Position numbers and translations under genes: made by a program. A model generated the notes under the pieces. It was not told the DNA's origin and made no database searches. It saw only the letters and a list, made by a program, of their open reading frames with translations. Of a DNA stretch of 64,000 bases, positions 1-13,300 are shown one piece after another (position 1 is the first letter of the stretch; each line of letters opens with the position of its first letter). Source of the DNA: Enoplolaimus lenunculus (lineage: Eukaryota > Nematoda > Enoplea > Enoplida > Thoracostomopsidae); NCBI GenBank assembly GCA_030248215.1, contig JASANG010002790.1, positions 124,001-188,000 of the forward strand, in the 5' to 3' direction.

Positions 1-1174
1 ATAAAAATTGTGGCGGGGGAAGTTTTTCATTTTGAGGGAAGGGAGGAGCGGCAGCCCCATCTTGCTTTGGTATCCGTTCAAATCGCATTGGGTCCCACAA
101 TTTGTACTAAAATACGTGAAAGATGAGGCGGGGGAAAATCTTTCCATTGTGATGGAAACTAGAACAGTGCCTGAATTCTGTACGTTTTAAATTTTCAACT
201 TTCCTGTTTTCCAAACAAAATTTACTTTCAGACTTTTTCTAAACAGGGAAAACCAATACTTTTAAAATTTCCCACTTTTCCAGTTTTTCAAGCAAAGCCT
301 ATGCTCAGATTTCGCCTACCACCCAAGAATAATCTAAGGGTTTAAATTATTCACTATTCCCATTTTCTAAACTAAATTTGTACTACATTTGTTCTACCGA
401 ACCAGGGAATATTCAGGCTTTACGAATTTTCCACTTTCCCAGTTTTCCCAGGCAAACTTTATGTTTGTGAGTTTTGCTAACAAACCAGCGAAGTTCCTAG
501 CCGTCATACAGTAATAGCTGTGCTACACTCTTGGTTATAAGTTTTCCATGCTGGAAAACTGGAAGCCCCTGTTCTATGCAGGGGCCAGCTATTTTATATA
601 TTAATATTGTTTTATAATAAATAATTATTTACCAGTGGTTCGCCATATTTCTATGATATTGGTTCGCGGTAGCTAAGTTCACTGAATTAATTTTGGTAAT
701 GTGATTTTCATTGAGTTGGCACCACATGAATACTGAAACCACTGAAGTGATGTGGAAAAAATTTATAATATATGTTGTAGCAAGTTTGTTCAATAAACAG
801 TAGCATTTAATCTTAGTGAGTTGCAAAAGAATTAACCAAGAACGATCATTTCATTTTCAATTTGTGTTAGTGTAAGTTCAAGATTGCATTATTAGGACGA
901 ATAGTTTGTTGCAATGGCAAGTGCTTTCTTAGTCTCAGAACGTTAGATTGTGAAACCACTCGACAGATTTAAATATTACCTAGCTATCTGGCAAATAGTT
1001 TGTTTTCGATAGGAACTCGCTATGTTTTCCTTCATATTTGATTCATGACATTTTCAAGATGATTTGTTATGTTTAGGTGGAACCATGAATATTGCCAAGC
1101 CACAGTTGCACAGAATACTTTGCATTGTATTATTGTAGCGCATGTTGCCGTCGTAATTTTACTTCATTTTCTAG
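1..1174. other. Non-coding 5' flank with degenerate tandem repeat
   Basis: Between about 190 and 500 a degenerate unit of about 75-100 bp recurs roughly four times. It is built around a pyrimidine-rich ACTTTCC(C)AGTTTTCC block followed by an AAACAAA/CAAAG block. The rest is AT-rich with no open frame that I can support. Upstream grainyhead exons or an intron are expected here, but I cannot place them. Confidence 0.4.
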
Positions 1175-1305
1175 TCTGATCAATACTTTGATGATAATCC
1201 ACTGCAAGCTGCAGCCTGTGCACTTCAAAATCTTGCTGGTTCAGAGCCTCGCAACGAATCGTTAAATTTCAACTATGTCAAGCACGAAGATAAGGAATTG
1301 TGGGA
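1175..1305 (+). CDS. grh: grainyhead exon with conserved N-terminal motif
   Basis: The frame opens after a CTAG acceptor and ends at GA|GTAAGT in phase 2. It encodes [17 protein letters not shown] followed by an aromatic NFNYVKHED stretch. This matches the N-terminal ENPLTAAT...YDYYKVPRDK block of vertebrate GRHL proteins as I remember it. It joins in phase to the acceptor at 2743 (exon 2744-2948, ending CAG|GTTTGT), giving ...ELWE then SQVCNSESE. The strong family match makes this a real exon, but any exon before it is outside the window or not recognisable in 1-1174. Confidence 0.8.
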
Positions 1306-4300
1306 GTAAGTGATCATCATCTGTTACGATATAATAATCTATCCTTCTGCCCTGTTGTTTATGCAAAGCCCTATTCACACGTCTTAAGTTTTTGCAGCAA
1401 AAACTTGCATGTGCAACTTCTAAAACAGCTTTGAAGCTCTTGGTGCCGTAAATAATTCAATGGAATTCATGATATTGAATCTAATTCGCAAGTGTAAACG
1501 CAGCTGCAGTTCACTTGAATTTTTTGCAGCTGCATTTATTGGCTTAATTGAAACCATGTAAACTTTTCGCATGGAGAACTCGCAGCTACAACTTGCACAA
1601 GGCATTGCAGCTGCAACAATTTGCAAAGAAGCATCATTTTCAGTTTGTCAAGAATTCATGCTTACTCTGAATAATTTGCAGACGATTTGAATATATCAAG
1701 CATCAATTGCTGTGCGCTTCTTGAATTGTATAATTCAGACTTATTGAATTTCTTCAAGAAGCTTGAATGATTTCTGATTGATATTTCGCAGTCTACGCTA
1801 CTGCGAAGATGACGGGATTAGTTTTACATTTTTGAGCGCTAAATAGGAAGTGTATTTGTTTTGAAAGCGTTTTCAAGTCATGAAATTTTGAGTAAATTCT
1901 TAATTCATGATGAATACACGCCAAGAATTGATTCATAGGTATGAATAACGTTGCAAGTTAAATTAATTCATCACCATTGGCCGAACTTTTAATTTATAGC
2001 TTATGATTGATATTTATTGCATTCATATATATTCGTGTCAGAACTCAGAATGAAAAATGATTTCTTTGCAGATACTTATCACTGCAAGTAATATTTCAAG
2101 CAATTTCTAGCTGCGAGTTCTCGTTGCAAGAACTTGCGCGTGTGAATAGGGCTTAATCTACTCTACACACCAGAATAATATCGCTGATTGTATTAAGAAA
2201 AGTTCTGTCAGCATGTAATGGGAAAGCGTTTTATATAGTTTAAAACAATTTTCGGGCTGATTTAAGTTAACTAAATCTTCTAAGTGTCAGTGTTATTTGT
2301 TCTTTAATAGGTACAAAAGCGTAAGAAATGTTACTTAAGTTTCGTATATACCTTATTAACTAAAGCCGAAGTTCTATACGGATATCGGAGCAGGACACGG
2401 ATGTCGGTTTTTGCCGCATATTAAATCGAAACCGTATGTTTGGCCCCTCCCGATAGGTACTAATTCTAATATGGTTGAAATGGAAAGAAAGAGCGAAAAC
2501 ATTTCTTGACAAATAAAACCAATTGTTTAAAGTTTTTTATTTCTGAAATTTTTTCTTTATATTTGTATATCTTTAGTATTAACACTCCAAATACTTCCAT
2601 TCGAATACTGGTAATAACGAACATATTTGTCACGATGATTCTCGGCTGTCGCTGCAGCATCGGGTTAATCAGTTTCGGGAAAACGTGCAAGGGAAAAAAG
2701 ATAGTAATGATCCATCGATTGCACTAAGCGCTACATTGTTTAGGAGCCAGGTGTGTAACTCGGAAAGCGAAATAACTTCTACATCACGGTCGACCAATAG
2801 ACGAAGTGGAGATAGTGATTTTTCTCCAGCCGACCAAGTTCACGAGAAACAAGCAAACTGCAGTTCCACGACCAGCCTTGGTTCAAATTCTGGGATTTCG
2901 AACGAACGACAAATAGGAGTTTTGCGATTAGCGCCGTCTGTCGCGCAGGTTTGTTGTTTTTTATATTATAGTATATATATTAAAAGTTATATTAGGCTCA
3001 TAATTCAGGTTGCGTTACAAAGCGAATGATGGCGATTATATATCTGATCAATAATTTTGTTAGTCGCATTCGGGTCCGGTTATTCCGGGTATTTTCACAG
3101 CAAAATTCTGAGCCGGGAGAGAAATATCGGGTCCGGTGATTTCGCAGCAAAAAACTTACAGGTTCGTTTGCAAGTACGTATTGCAAAAACAGCCGGACTA
3201 AAATCATTTATTACAAATGTATTCAACTAAGGGGTCACTTTTCACATTTAAATTTTGTACTGGAATTTAAACTATATAATTTGGTTTCTTTCAGCTAGTG
3301 CTTGTGTGGGAACGGTTTGAATAGGCCGATATAACTTATTATGTGTATGTCGTATAAATAAAACATTTCAATATATTTTATATATACACTTATGTATGAT
3401 ATCACGTGGGCTGCCAGTAATGTTCCTTACCACTCCGAAGGGCGTTGCGTTTGCGCAACAAGGATGGTCAGTCTCGGTCTCCATCTTGGCAAGTCTCAGG
3501 ATTTAGCTGGTCTCGGTCTTGATTTTTTTCAGTCTAATCTTTCAAACAAAAAATCAAATTCCGTTCAACGGTACCTGAGATTGTCGTCGGACTGAAAGGC
3601 GTGCGGACCTCCGCCTTTTAACCACAGAATACAAGACATAAAACGCTTCACGGAACTCCGAGCTCCGCTCAATAATGCTATATTTTGCAACATTCAATAG
3701 TGTTATTTAAGGTAAAGGTAGAATACGATCAAGGCGACATGTTGCTAGGTTCGAATCAACCAAATGAACCAGATGAAACGCTCTGCGTTCAGCAACAACA
3801 GAATAAACATTTAACTCCGCAACAATATCAGCATCCAAGTGTACCTCAGTTATCACAACACGTTGAAGTAATTAAAACAGCGCCTTCGCTGTTACACCAA
3901 CAACAGCTGCATCAGCAACAACTCTTATTGTGTCGTGGGGACGACAATTCTAATTTGGACGAAGATAAATTACCATTATCTGAAGAGCAACTCAGCGTGC
4001 TCAGATCTAGCTCCTCAAGTTCTGTTGGGACACACTGTCTACCAACTAGCGTATGCAGTCAGCAAGTGTTAACAGAAATGGCAAATATGACGGCACATTC
4101 GTATCAACAGTTGGAATTACAACAACATCCATCACCACCTGCTCCACCAGTTCTGACTTATCAGCAGCATATTGTAAGTTATATTTCATGACATGTTCAC
4201 AGAAATAACGCAATTTTGTAGTGATTTCTAGCAGGGTTTAACCGAGTGCCAAAAATACCGGAGCTGGAGTCAAACAGGATATACGATAGGTTTTAATTTA

Positions 4301-7300
4301 ATAAGAATTCGTTAACATTGCAGTGCATTTAAAACATAAGTAACGGAGCGATGGGATCTTCAGTTTGAGTTTGTCACCCGTGAAAAACGGATATCTAACA
4401 CAGTATGTCAGTTGTTAGCAGAGTGTTCTCGCTTAATTTTAGATTATTTCCATTGTGTATTTTGTTATTGTATATACGCAGTATTAAAATTTAAGTCAAC
4501 GTAAACAGTAACTAGCAGTGGAATCTAAAGCCATTAACTCTAGTTAGTTTCAACGAACCTAACCTACTATTTTCAGGTCAAATAAAGGCTGATGTGCCGT
4601 TTTCATTGTTATTATAACTTAAAAGGCTATTTTGTATTTTGAAAACGTCTTTGTCATCTTACAGCGCTTTGTAAGTTATTTTTAAAACGACTTGCTAACA
4701 TTTTTGAAAGTTTCATTAACTATCATGTTTTGTTGTTGTAAGGGAGATTTGTTGGACAGTTCTTCAATTACGCAGATAAATCATCAAGTATATCCGTGTG
4801 AGCCAACGACGTCTACTCATCATCATAGCGAAACTAGTTCAAGAGGCGAATTAAATGGTGACCATAGCGCCACCACTGTAATATCAACCATATCTCCAAC
4901 TGCTACACCTGCTTCGTTTCCGCAGCAGAACCGCAACGGCCAGGAACTGCTAGCCTCTTCCGGTTGCTATTCCGCAGCTGCATTTGCAAATCTTATAGCT
5001 CCGGCACAGTCTTCACAACAAAATATGCATCAGCTCCAACAACAAACTGTTCAAACTGGTGATCGGAGCTCTCAACATGTCGCGATACAACAACAGCGTC
5101 AAGCGCAGCAACAACATCAAGTGTACGACAACCGATATGCAACAGAAACTGTAGCAGAAAAAACTATTGCATCGCCGTCTGTATCTGAGTTTTTTGGAAC
5201 TGGGCATTGTTATACTCGAAGTCTAGCCAGCTGTATCACTAGAAACCCCAACGGTGCCAGTACTCACCATAACGCGGCGATTTTACGTGGACACGCCGAA
5301 AGTTCGGTTGACCCACACATCGTTGACGAATTGTTGCTTGACAGGTAAAATATTTGTAGTATATATTAGAGCTGTCGTGTGCAGGGTGCAACTGAAATTA
5401 TAATTTACGGAAGCAGAATTTGAAAAAATTACTGGAAACGGAAAGGGAAAAAGAAAAATGCATGCCACGAAGAATTCATTTTCATTTTCTTTTTGTAATA
5501 TTATTGGTGGAATAAGGGTCGCTCTATACTTTTTTACGTGCGGCACGTCCGACATCCGCTCGGTACCGTCTGGCGCCCTCCGTCACCTACATGGTACCGT
5601 CTGGCGCCGTCCGTCACCTGCACGGTATTGTCCGGCGCCGTCAGTTACCGTGCGGTATCGTACGCAAATAACTCAAATTGCCGAAACCGGAATTCCGAGT
5701 GCACCCTGGTCCTGTGGCCATTTTTTAAGTGGACCAGGGTAGGCGTTTCAAAATGAGTTGCAGTTGTGACTGTTTAAGTTTGGTTCATATGAAAACAAAA
5801 TATTACGAAATTTTTACTTTGAATTCAGTCTTAGCCCTCAACGGACTGAAATGAAAGTAGGACCGGCATTGGTTTGGCATCAGGAATTTAAAATAATCCC
5901 GAACAATTTCTGGCTTTGTCCACATCACCGTATGGCCCCGGCGCCACAGTTTGTAAAGTTGTACAGGCTTGGATTTATTTTTTTAAGACAATTCATATTG
6001 CAATAAGTTCGAAGGTTTTGCAAAACTATTAAACAATTTAGTAAAAAATTTGGTTATTTTCAGAATTGTGTTAGCAAGGTTGTAACAAGAGTGGATGATC
6101 ATTCTTTTACACAATAGTGTGCAACTACGCATATTCTGTGTTGCAAAGAAAGTACCTAGCGCGCGTTGTGATCTTAGATTTTAAAACGCAGCTGCCATAG
6201 AACCTGCTCTAGATATGTATTAAAGCAATTTATAGAGTTCTAACTGGCCGTTTATTTGTTATGAATGTGACGCACACCGCTCCTCGCCCTCCCGAAATTT
6301 GAAGGGTCGGACAAACTCAACGCGTGCTGGTTCAGTTTGGGCCGTGCAGAAGTAAACCAGTTTCAAACTCTTGTCTAAAAGTGATTTTGACATAATTGCA
6401 TTGAACCCATGACTTTACAAAACAAAAGAATACGAACCCAATCGCACCCACTGCGTCTTGTACAATTCTAAAGGCAATATAACAAACAAGGAAAGTGTTC
6501 AGTTGCGATGCTGGAATGCCTTGTTTGAAGTTAGATCTGATTCTGACAACCGGAGCTGGAGTACAATTTTTGCGCCTACCGTACACAAGATATGACGTTA
6601 TGCCAGGGTTCCACTGGAATTCCTGTTCCGGCATTTAAAGACACAGGAACTGGGATATTTACGGTTTTGTGGCAAATTATGAGTATCAGCGTAGAAAATA
6701 AAAATTAATTCTGTGAAATTTCATTGCAATGAAGCTTATTTCGGCAGCTTGTTTTGGTATGTAAGTTTCTCACATTTTGTAGTATCTGACGAATGTTGTT
6801 TGTAGAATTTAGAATACTAGCTAAAGACAATGTAATGCAGAAGATTAAATAATATATTTCATTTTGCGTTAGGCTGGTGCTATACTTGTCTTGCGGTGCC
6901 GTCCATCACCATACGGCATCATACCGAATGGTGACGGACGGTGATGTATGCAGGCGGACGGTGTCGCACGGCGCTGGATGCTGACGTAATTCGCTGACAT
7001 ATGTTTGCGATTCCTGCTCCTGTAACAACGACAATAATGAATTCCTGCTGCTACTTCATGTGAAATGTTCCTGTTGGAACCCTGCGTTATGTGATTATGT
7101 AATCTGTAGTTTTGAAACAAGAAATATATGTATGTGTTTTGAGTCCTGTCTCTCGCGTTATAAAACTAGCAATATTTTGTATGAGTTTGTTTATTTTGTA
7201 TGAGTTTGTTTGCAGGCTAAACCGTACGACTATCCCAAGTCTGACATATCGACCTATGACCGTTGACTTGCCTTCTCCGGTGGATTCTGGGATAGGTCCT

Positions 7301-10300
7301 GATATGATGATCACACCGAAGCAGGAAAACGCTGGTTGTGCTTTAGCTTCTGCGCAGCTATCTGTTGATAGTCAGGTAATTAGATGCGTTTAAATCATAG
7401 CTAACTATTTGATATATATAATATATATAATATATAATATATATATAATATATATAATATATATATAATATATATAATATATATAATATATATATCGAAA
7501 AAGGTAAATTTTTATCGGAATTAAAAATTCCGGTGATAAAGTTTGGTCGGTGAAAATTAAGATATTTTACTAAGAAATGACGATAAAAATAAAATAGATT
7601 TCATTAGTATCGTATGTAAACTTAACAATCTGCGAAAATAAACCATGAAAGGAAGATTTCGCTTCTGTGGATTAAGAACATCTAAAATACAAAAGAATTT
7701 TTCGGGTGATGTAGTTTCCATTTTCAGGTTCCGTTTCTGGTAATTTTTTCAAATTTCTGTTTTGGTAAATTGTAATTCAGGTTGCATGCAATTCAGATTG
7801 CGTCCTGCATATAACACAGTGTGCATTCCATATATTGCATAATATCCACTAGGACAATTTGCATGTCTCACATGCATCCAATTGGCAGCTAAACAATGAT
7901 TTTTCTCGATTTCGAACCCATAGCGACTTCCATATCAGATTCCGAGCCCTGAGTTCTAAAATCTCTTCATGTGCATGCATATGTCAAAGCTAACAGTTTA
8001 GCGAGCCGATTCTGATGGAACCCATAAAGACATAAGAATTTTTAAGTTTCAAAACCAGAACTTATTGAAAATTGAATTATATGTTTACAAGTATAGAGGC
8101 CCAGATCTGTTCCAACTAAATGTCTAAAATAAAAGTATATACACTATTTCCGAACTTTGCTAAATTCGGGTTTTTTAATTTTTGCCAATGTGATACTTTT
8201 AGTGAGAATGAATTGCGTATTCGTTTTAAATTTGTTGTTTGCTAGGCTTTCCAAATGTTTTCATACAGCGATCTTCAACGCTCTGTAATGCAAGAGCTTT
8301 CTGTGAGTGCAGCAGCTGCAGCTGCTGCGTCGGGTAATTTACCGGTTGGTGCTAATGGATTCGTAGCACCAAGAAAACAATGTTCAGCAACAACGCAGGC
8401 GCAAGCTGTTGTCGGCTTATCGAGATTGCCAAGCCAAATAAGGCCTCCGCGGTCGCTTCAGCACATACAGCAGCAGTGTAACGTACCTGCGGTTTCCCCT
8501 GAAATAGTCATACCAAAGATGTGAGTAAACGCTAATATGTTTGTGTTCCAAGGTCAGGGAGCGACCGGATAGTGTGCTAGAGAATGTATTACTTCTAACA
8601 ATTAAGTCATTTTTTCATTTATTTGTTTTATGATTTGGTTGGCTTGATATGCATGAACACTAATTTCTACACGAAGTGTATATAGGAAAATGCGTACTGT
8701 TATCACGGAAATAACGCATTTCCTAGTATAAAGCAACGAGCTAACACTGCTGTTTGCAAACAGTGTTATTGAGAGTATAAACATGGTTGCTTTGGCGAGA
8801 TTTGTGACACTGATTTGAACTTGTATATATACATTGATCAGCGTTTGTGTTAGCAGTGTAACGCTAGCCTCATCGCAAGGATAGGTCTAAAACTAGGGAT
8901 GTGCCAATTAATCGGCTTCTGCAAAAAAATTGCCGATTTTTGCTGCAGTTGGAATGCTTTCAGTTTCATTTCTGGGCGCATATATATTTGGTGTTTGGTC
9001 AGGAAAACTTCTCTTGAGCATTTCTGTTTGATAAAATATATTGAAATAAACCGCTCTTATAAAATTCTAACCGTTTATGATGGTTAGTGTTAAGTTTTCA
9101 TAATAATGATGTAATGTAGTATATATCCTATCTGTTTATTAAGCTTGGTGTACTAACATCGGTTCAAATTTTGGTATCCGCACATCCCTATCTAAAACTA
9201 AGCCAGAGCCTAACTGAAATTAATATCCTCGATCTTATATCTTCTAAGCCATAATACAAAGTATGAAGGAATATGACATTGATGAAAACAGTGAATTAGT
9301 TATCCTGCTCAGGTCGGATTTTAAAATATCAGGCTCCGGCATGTTTTGCTATCCGGTCGCACCCTGTTGTGCACTGCAATATATAATTACGGTGCGGCTT
9401 TATTTTTCGATTTATATCTGAGCGCCAATTGGCGACCAACCATAAATTTTAAGCGTTAATTCGCAAAATTAAGGCGCCAAGAAGAGGAATTTTAAGTTTC
9501 TCAAAATTCTATCACTTATGTTAGATTCAAGTTATTGTGAGAGTTGATGACGTGCATTTAATGTTAACGAATTTTATTTTTCCGAGTCGGAAACTTGACT
9601 TCATAAATTAAGCTGACAAAAAACGGTGATGTACGATTTGATATTCATGCTTTTGATTGAGGTACATTTGACGCAGTTTTGAACAGAATGTTTATAATAT
9701 GACAAGAAATTCTAGCCGTTGATTTTATGGTCGATAAAAAACGTTTACGCTCCAATTCTATATTTTAGGCACCATGGTGGTGCCTGTTTTGTGCTAAGAA
9801 ATATCGTATTGATTGTCGATACATCATGTATGCTCGTAGTGCAGTTTTTTAGTGCGTTTGTGAAAGTGTGGACAATACAGTTGGTTTGTATTTTTACGAG
9901 AGCGTGAGGTTACAAGAACATAGGTTTTTCACTTTGCATATTCCATACACGTACGTACTTACGTTACTAAGCGGAATCATTGAATAATTTAAACATTTAA
10001 AGTTGACCCTTTGCAAGCAGTTTATTTTTATGAATTTCTATTCCAAGCAGTAGAGAAATCAGAATGTTTTTAATGCGAATATTGTACATTAGTTATGTAG
10101 GCTTAGATCACGGCTAATGTGCGTACATGCGAGCTACATAACATGTTGTACAGTTCGTTGTGATTTCAGAATAACATCTGTTGGGTTTCAATATACACTC
10201 GAGGCTCCAATCTCAACTAGTGTTCGCAAAGATGATGATAAAATGACGTATATAAACAAAGGGCAGTTTTACACCATATCCATTGAATATATTCCTGATA

Positions 10301-13300
10301 GCAGTCAAAAGATCCAGTCAACAACTGTACGGGTAAGATGAACGGTATACTGCGTTGCGTTGAAAGACATTTAAAATATCGCAGACCAGAAAGTGAAAAA
10401 AATTGTAAGCACAAAATTATAACAATTATAGGAGATATAGTTACGAATAACGCTATTTTCATTTCATTTCTGGGGCATATCAGTGTGTTCAGTCAGGAAA
10501 ACTGATATCTTTCTTGCGTTTGTGTTTGAAAAAATTAATTGAAATGAACCGTTCGTCTAAAATTATAATGATTTATGATGGTTAGGGTTTAAGTCTTCAT
10601 ATAATAATGTTATGTAGTATCCTATCTGTTTATTAAGCATGGTGTACTAAAGTTGGAATCAGCATCGGCATCGGTTCGGCATCGGCAAAATTTCAAAATA
10701 AGAATCGGCATCGGCAAAAATTTTGGTATCGGTACATCCCTAGTTTGTATTAAATGATGCATCGCGGAAATAAAAACGTATAATAGAAGAATTTACCTGG
10801 TAACTACCAGCTGTTGTTTGTGTTTCTGTTGTGCATCTCTGTTGTCTACGACACAGTGTCAAAAAATCAACAATTCCGAATGACTATGATGGTTAATTAT
10901 ATATTGTGTAATTTTGTGATGTTTTAGTCAGTGATTGCTATTGTGTTTCGTGAGGAAAGAACCTACGACGAGGAAATGAAAACATGGTACTATTGGCATC
11001 AACGGCAACATTCCATCAAGCAGAGAATACTCGATGTTGGTACGCCTTGTATCTTAACATTCAAACAATAAAATATGCTTCGACTCACGAGCTGAGAAGT
11101 TACATTTAGAATAAATTTAGCCCTCATTCAGACGAAGCCTTCAGAAATGCCCAATTATTATACTGTTTCTTTTTGTGTTAAATGTTAGGTTTTACTAAAA
11201 GTACTTCTGTAATAGTCTACATGCTTAGTTATACAAGGAGTCTATTCCTCTATGAACAAGAGCATGCACGTTATTAAGAATGGCGGGAAACATGTGCACG
11301 TTGCGTTTTTATGGTAGAAGGTACGGTTACCACCGATACAAGTTACATTTAGAATAAATTTAGCCCTCATTCAGACGAAGCCTTCAGAAATGCCCAATTA
11401 TTATACTGTTTCTTTTTGTGTTAAATGTTAGGTTTTACTAAAAGTACTTCTGTAAATGGCGGGAAACATGTGCACGTTGCGTTTTTATGGTAGAAGGTAC
11501 GGTTACCACCGATACATCAATATATACGCTGAAATTGCGAAACAAATACTCATGATTGATTTGAAGTGATACAATACAATATATTTGATAAACTACACAG
11601 GTACGCTCATTTAATAACATTTTATAGACTTCAAAAATAGCACCGGAGTGTTCGGTCAAACTGAAGAGATCGGGAGCAACGCGGTGCAGTTTTATTGGTG
11701 TCCCACTGAACAGCTTGTAAAGGTAACTGTTTCTGACGCATACATCTAGCGTTCTCCAATATGTTTATATGTCGATGCAGTGCCTAGAGAACGACCGGAT
11801 AGATCCGGCCCGGATCCGGATCTTACTAGCTGGATAATTTTTCAATAAGTAATGTATATGTATAATAGAAAAAGTTCAACTGATTGTTTCGCAAAATTAG
11901 TCTGCAAAGCTTACAGCAACTAAAAAAAAGAAGTCTTTAAAATTGTTATGTTTGTTCTTCTTCCGCAACAACACTGGTCTCCACGTGGATGTCATTAACC
12001 TGACATTACAACAGAGCATTAATCATCACACAGTGCTTATTAGATTACGTACGCATAGTTGAAATACATACACCAATTTTGGTATGTTTTGTTTGTATAT
12101 CAAATTTCGGATCCGGAGATCCGGTAGTTTATGTTACCGGATCCGGATGTTAAAAATTGCAGAGATCCGGCCCGGATCTCGGATCCGGTCGATCCCTAGC
12201 AGTGCCATAGGTATCCTGAATTGTTAATGTTCCTTACACATAGTTTTAAACATTCACGCCGTCCCACCCATTCGAAGAAGTTGTGTAATGGTACATAGCC
12301 AAAATGCAGTAAGACAGTGACATGTGCGAGTTCTTTTTATGTGTTAGTAATTTGAACGTAAGTAAAACATAACGTTGCATGTAGCGTCATTTTTTTGAAA
12401 AAATAGAATAGCTGTTTTATCCGGAAATCAATTATGCAACATAGTCATCAACCGGAATTCCTGTTATGGCCACAGGAACCGGAATTTTTACGGTTTTGTG
12501 GCAAATTATGTCTAATCATTTAAAATATGAGTTTTTTCCAATTACATCAGTTTTGTTAATAAACTGTTTTTGTTGTGTTTTCGCAAAACTCCATAATGAA
12601 ATAGCTGAAAATTCGGTAAGTCGTTATTTGACTGGGTTTTCTATAAAGGCCAACAGCAATTCGGTAATGAAAATCAATACAAATTTCGGTTCCTGTTCCT
12701 GTTTCGGATGTTGTCAACAATATGTTTAATCAGAGTGCCCGATTATATGTTTAATCGTAATGATTGGAAGTCAGAAGAACACAGAACGCAAAGCCAGGAG
12801 GGTCCACACAGATAAAAGTATGAAAATTAATCAGTGGCCATTGTCAACATGTGGATTTAGCGTTTTTAATATTCGAATTCCAATATACTTTCGCCAAGCC
12901 GGAGCTAAATTTTTGGTCGCACTTGCCAATACGGATTTTCGTTTGCATGTCCATCAAAAAGTCATTTTAGAGCAATATTTTAATAATTTTAGCTCAATGT
13001 CGCAGTACACTGCTTGTCAACAGACTTTAGCAATCAGAAAGGCGTTAAGGGTCTTCCACTACATATTCAAATTGATACATTCGACGATCAGTCCGCTGAC
13101 GCTTTGCCTTGTCATCGGGGATATTGTCAAATAAAAGTGTTTTGCGACAAGGTAATTAGTTTTTGTGGCGAGTGAAGTCAGTCAGGGAACCATCTCATGG
13201 GTCATTTTGCATATCTCAAAATCCCTTATTTTTTGTGTGTAAAAAGCATGTTGTTTGAATAATTGAAATTTAAGCAAAACCGCAAGATACACTTGCTGGA

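Noticed and set aside
2658-2743. Start of the second grainyhead exon at the GCTGCAG acceptor (2657).
   Set aside because: The preceding exon ends in phase 2; joining at 2657 meets a stop within about 23 codons. The acceptor at 2743 joins in phase and stays open to the donor at 2949.
12760-13134. Open frame overlapping the exon at 12993-13151.
   Set aside because: It is in the wrong frame; the conserved CP2 sequence is in another frame of the same segment.
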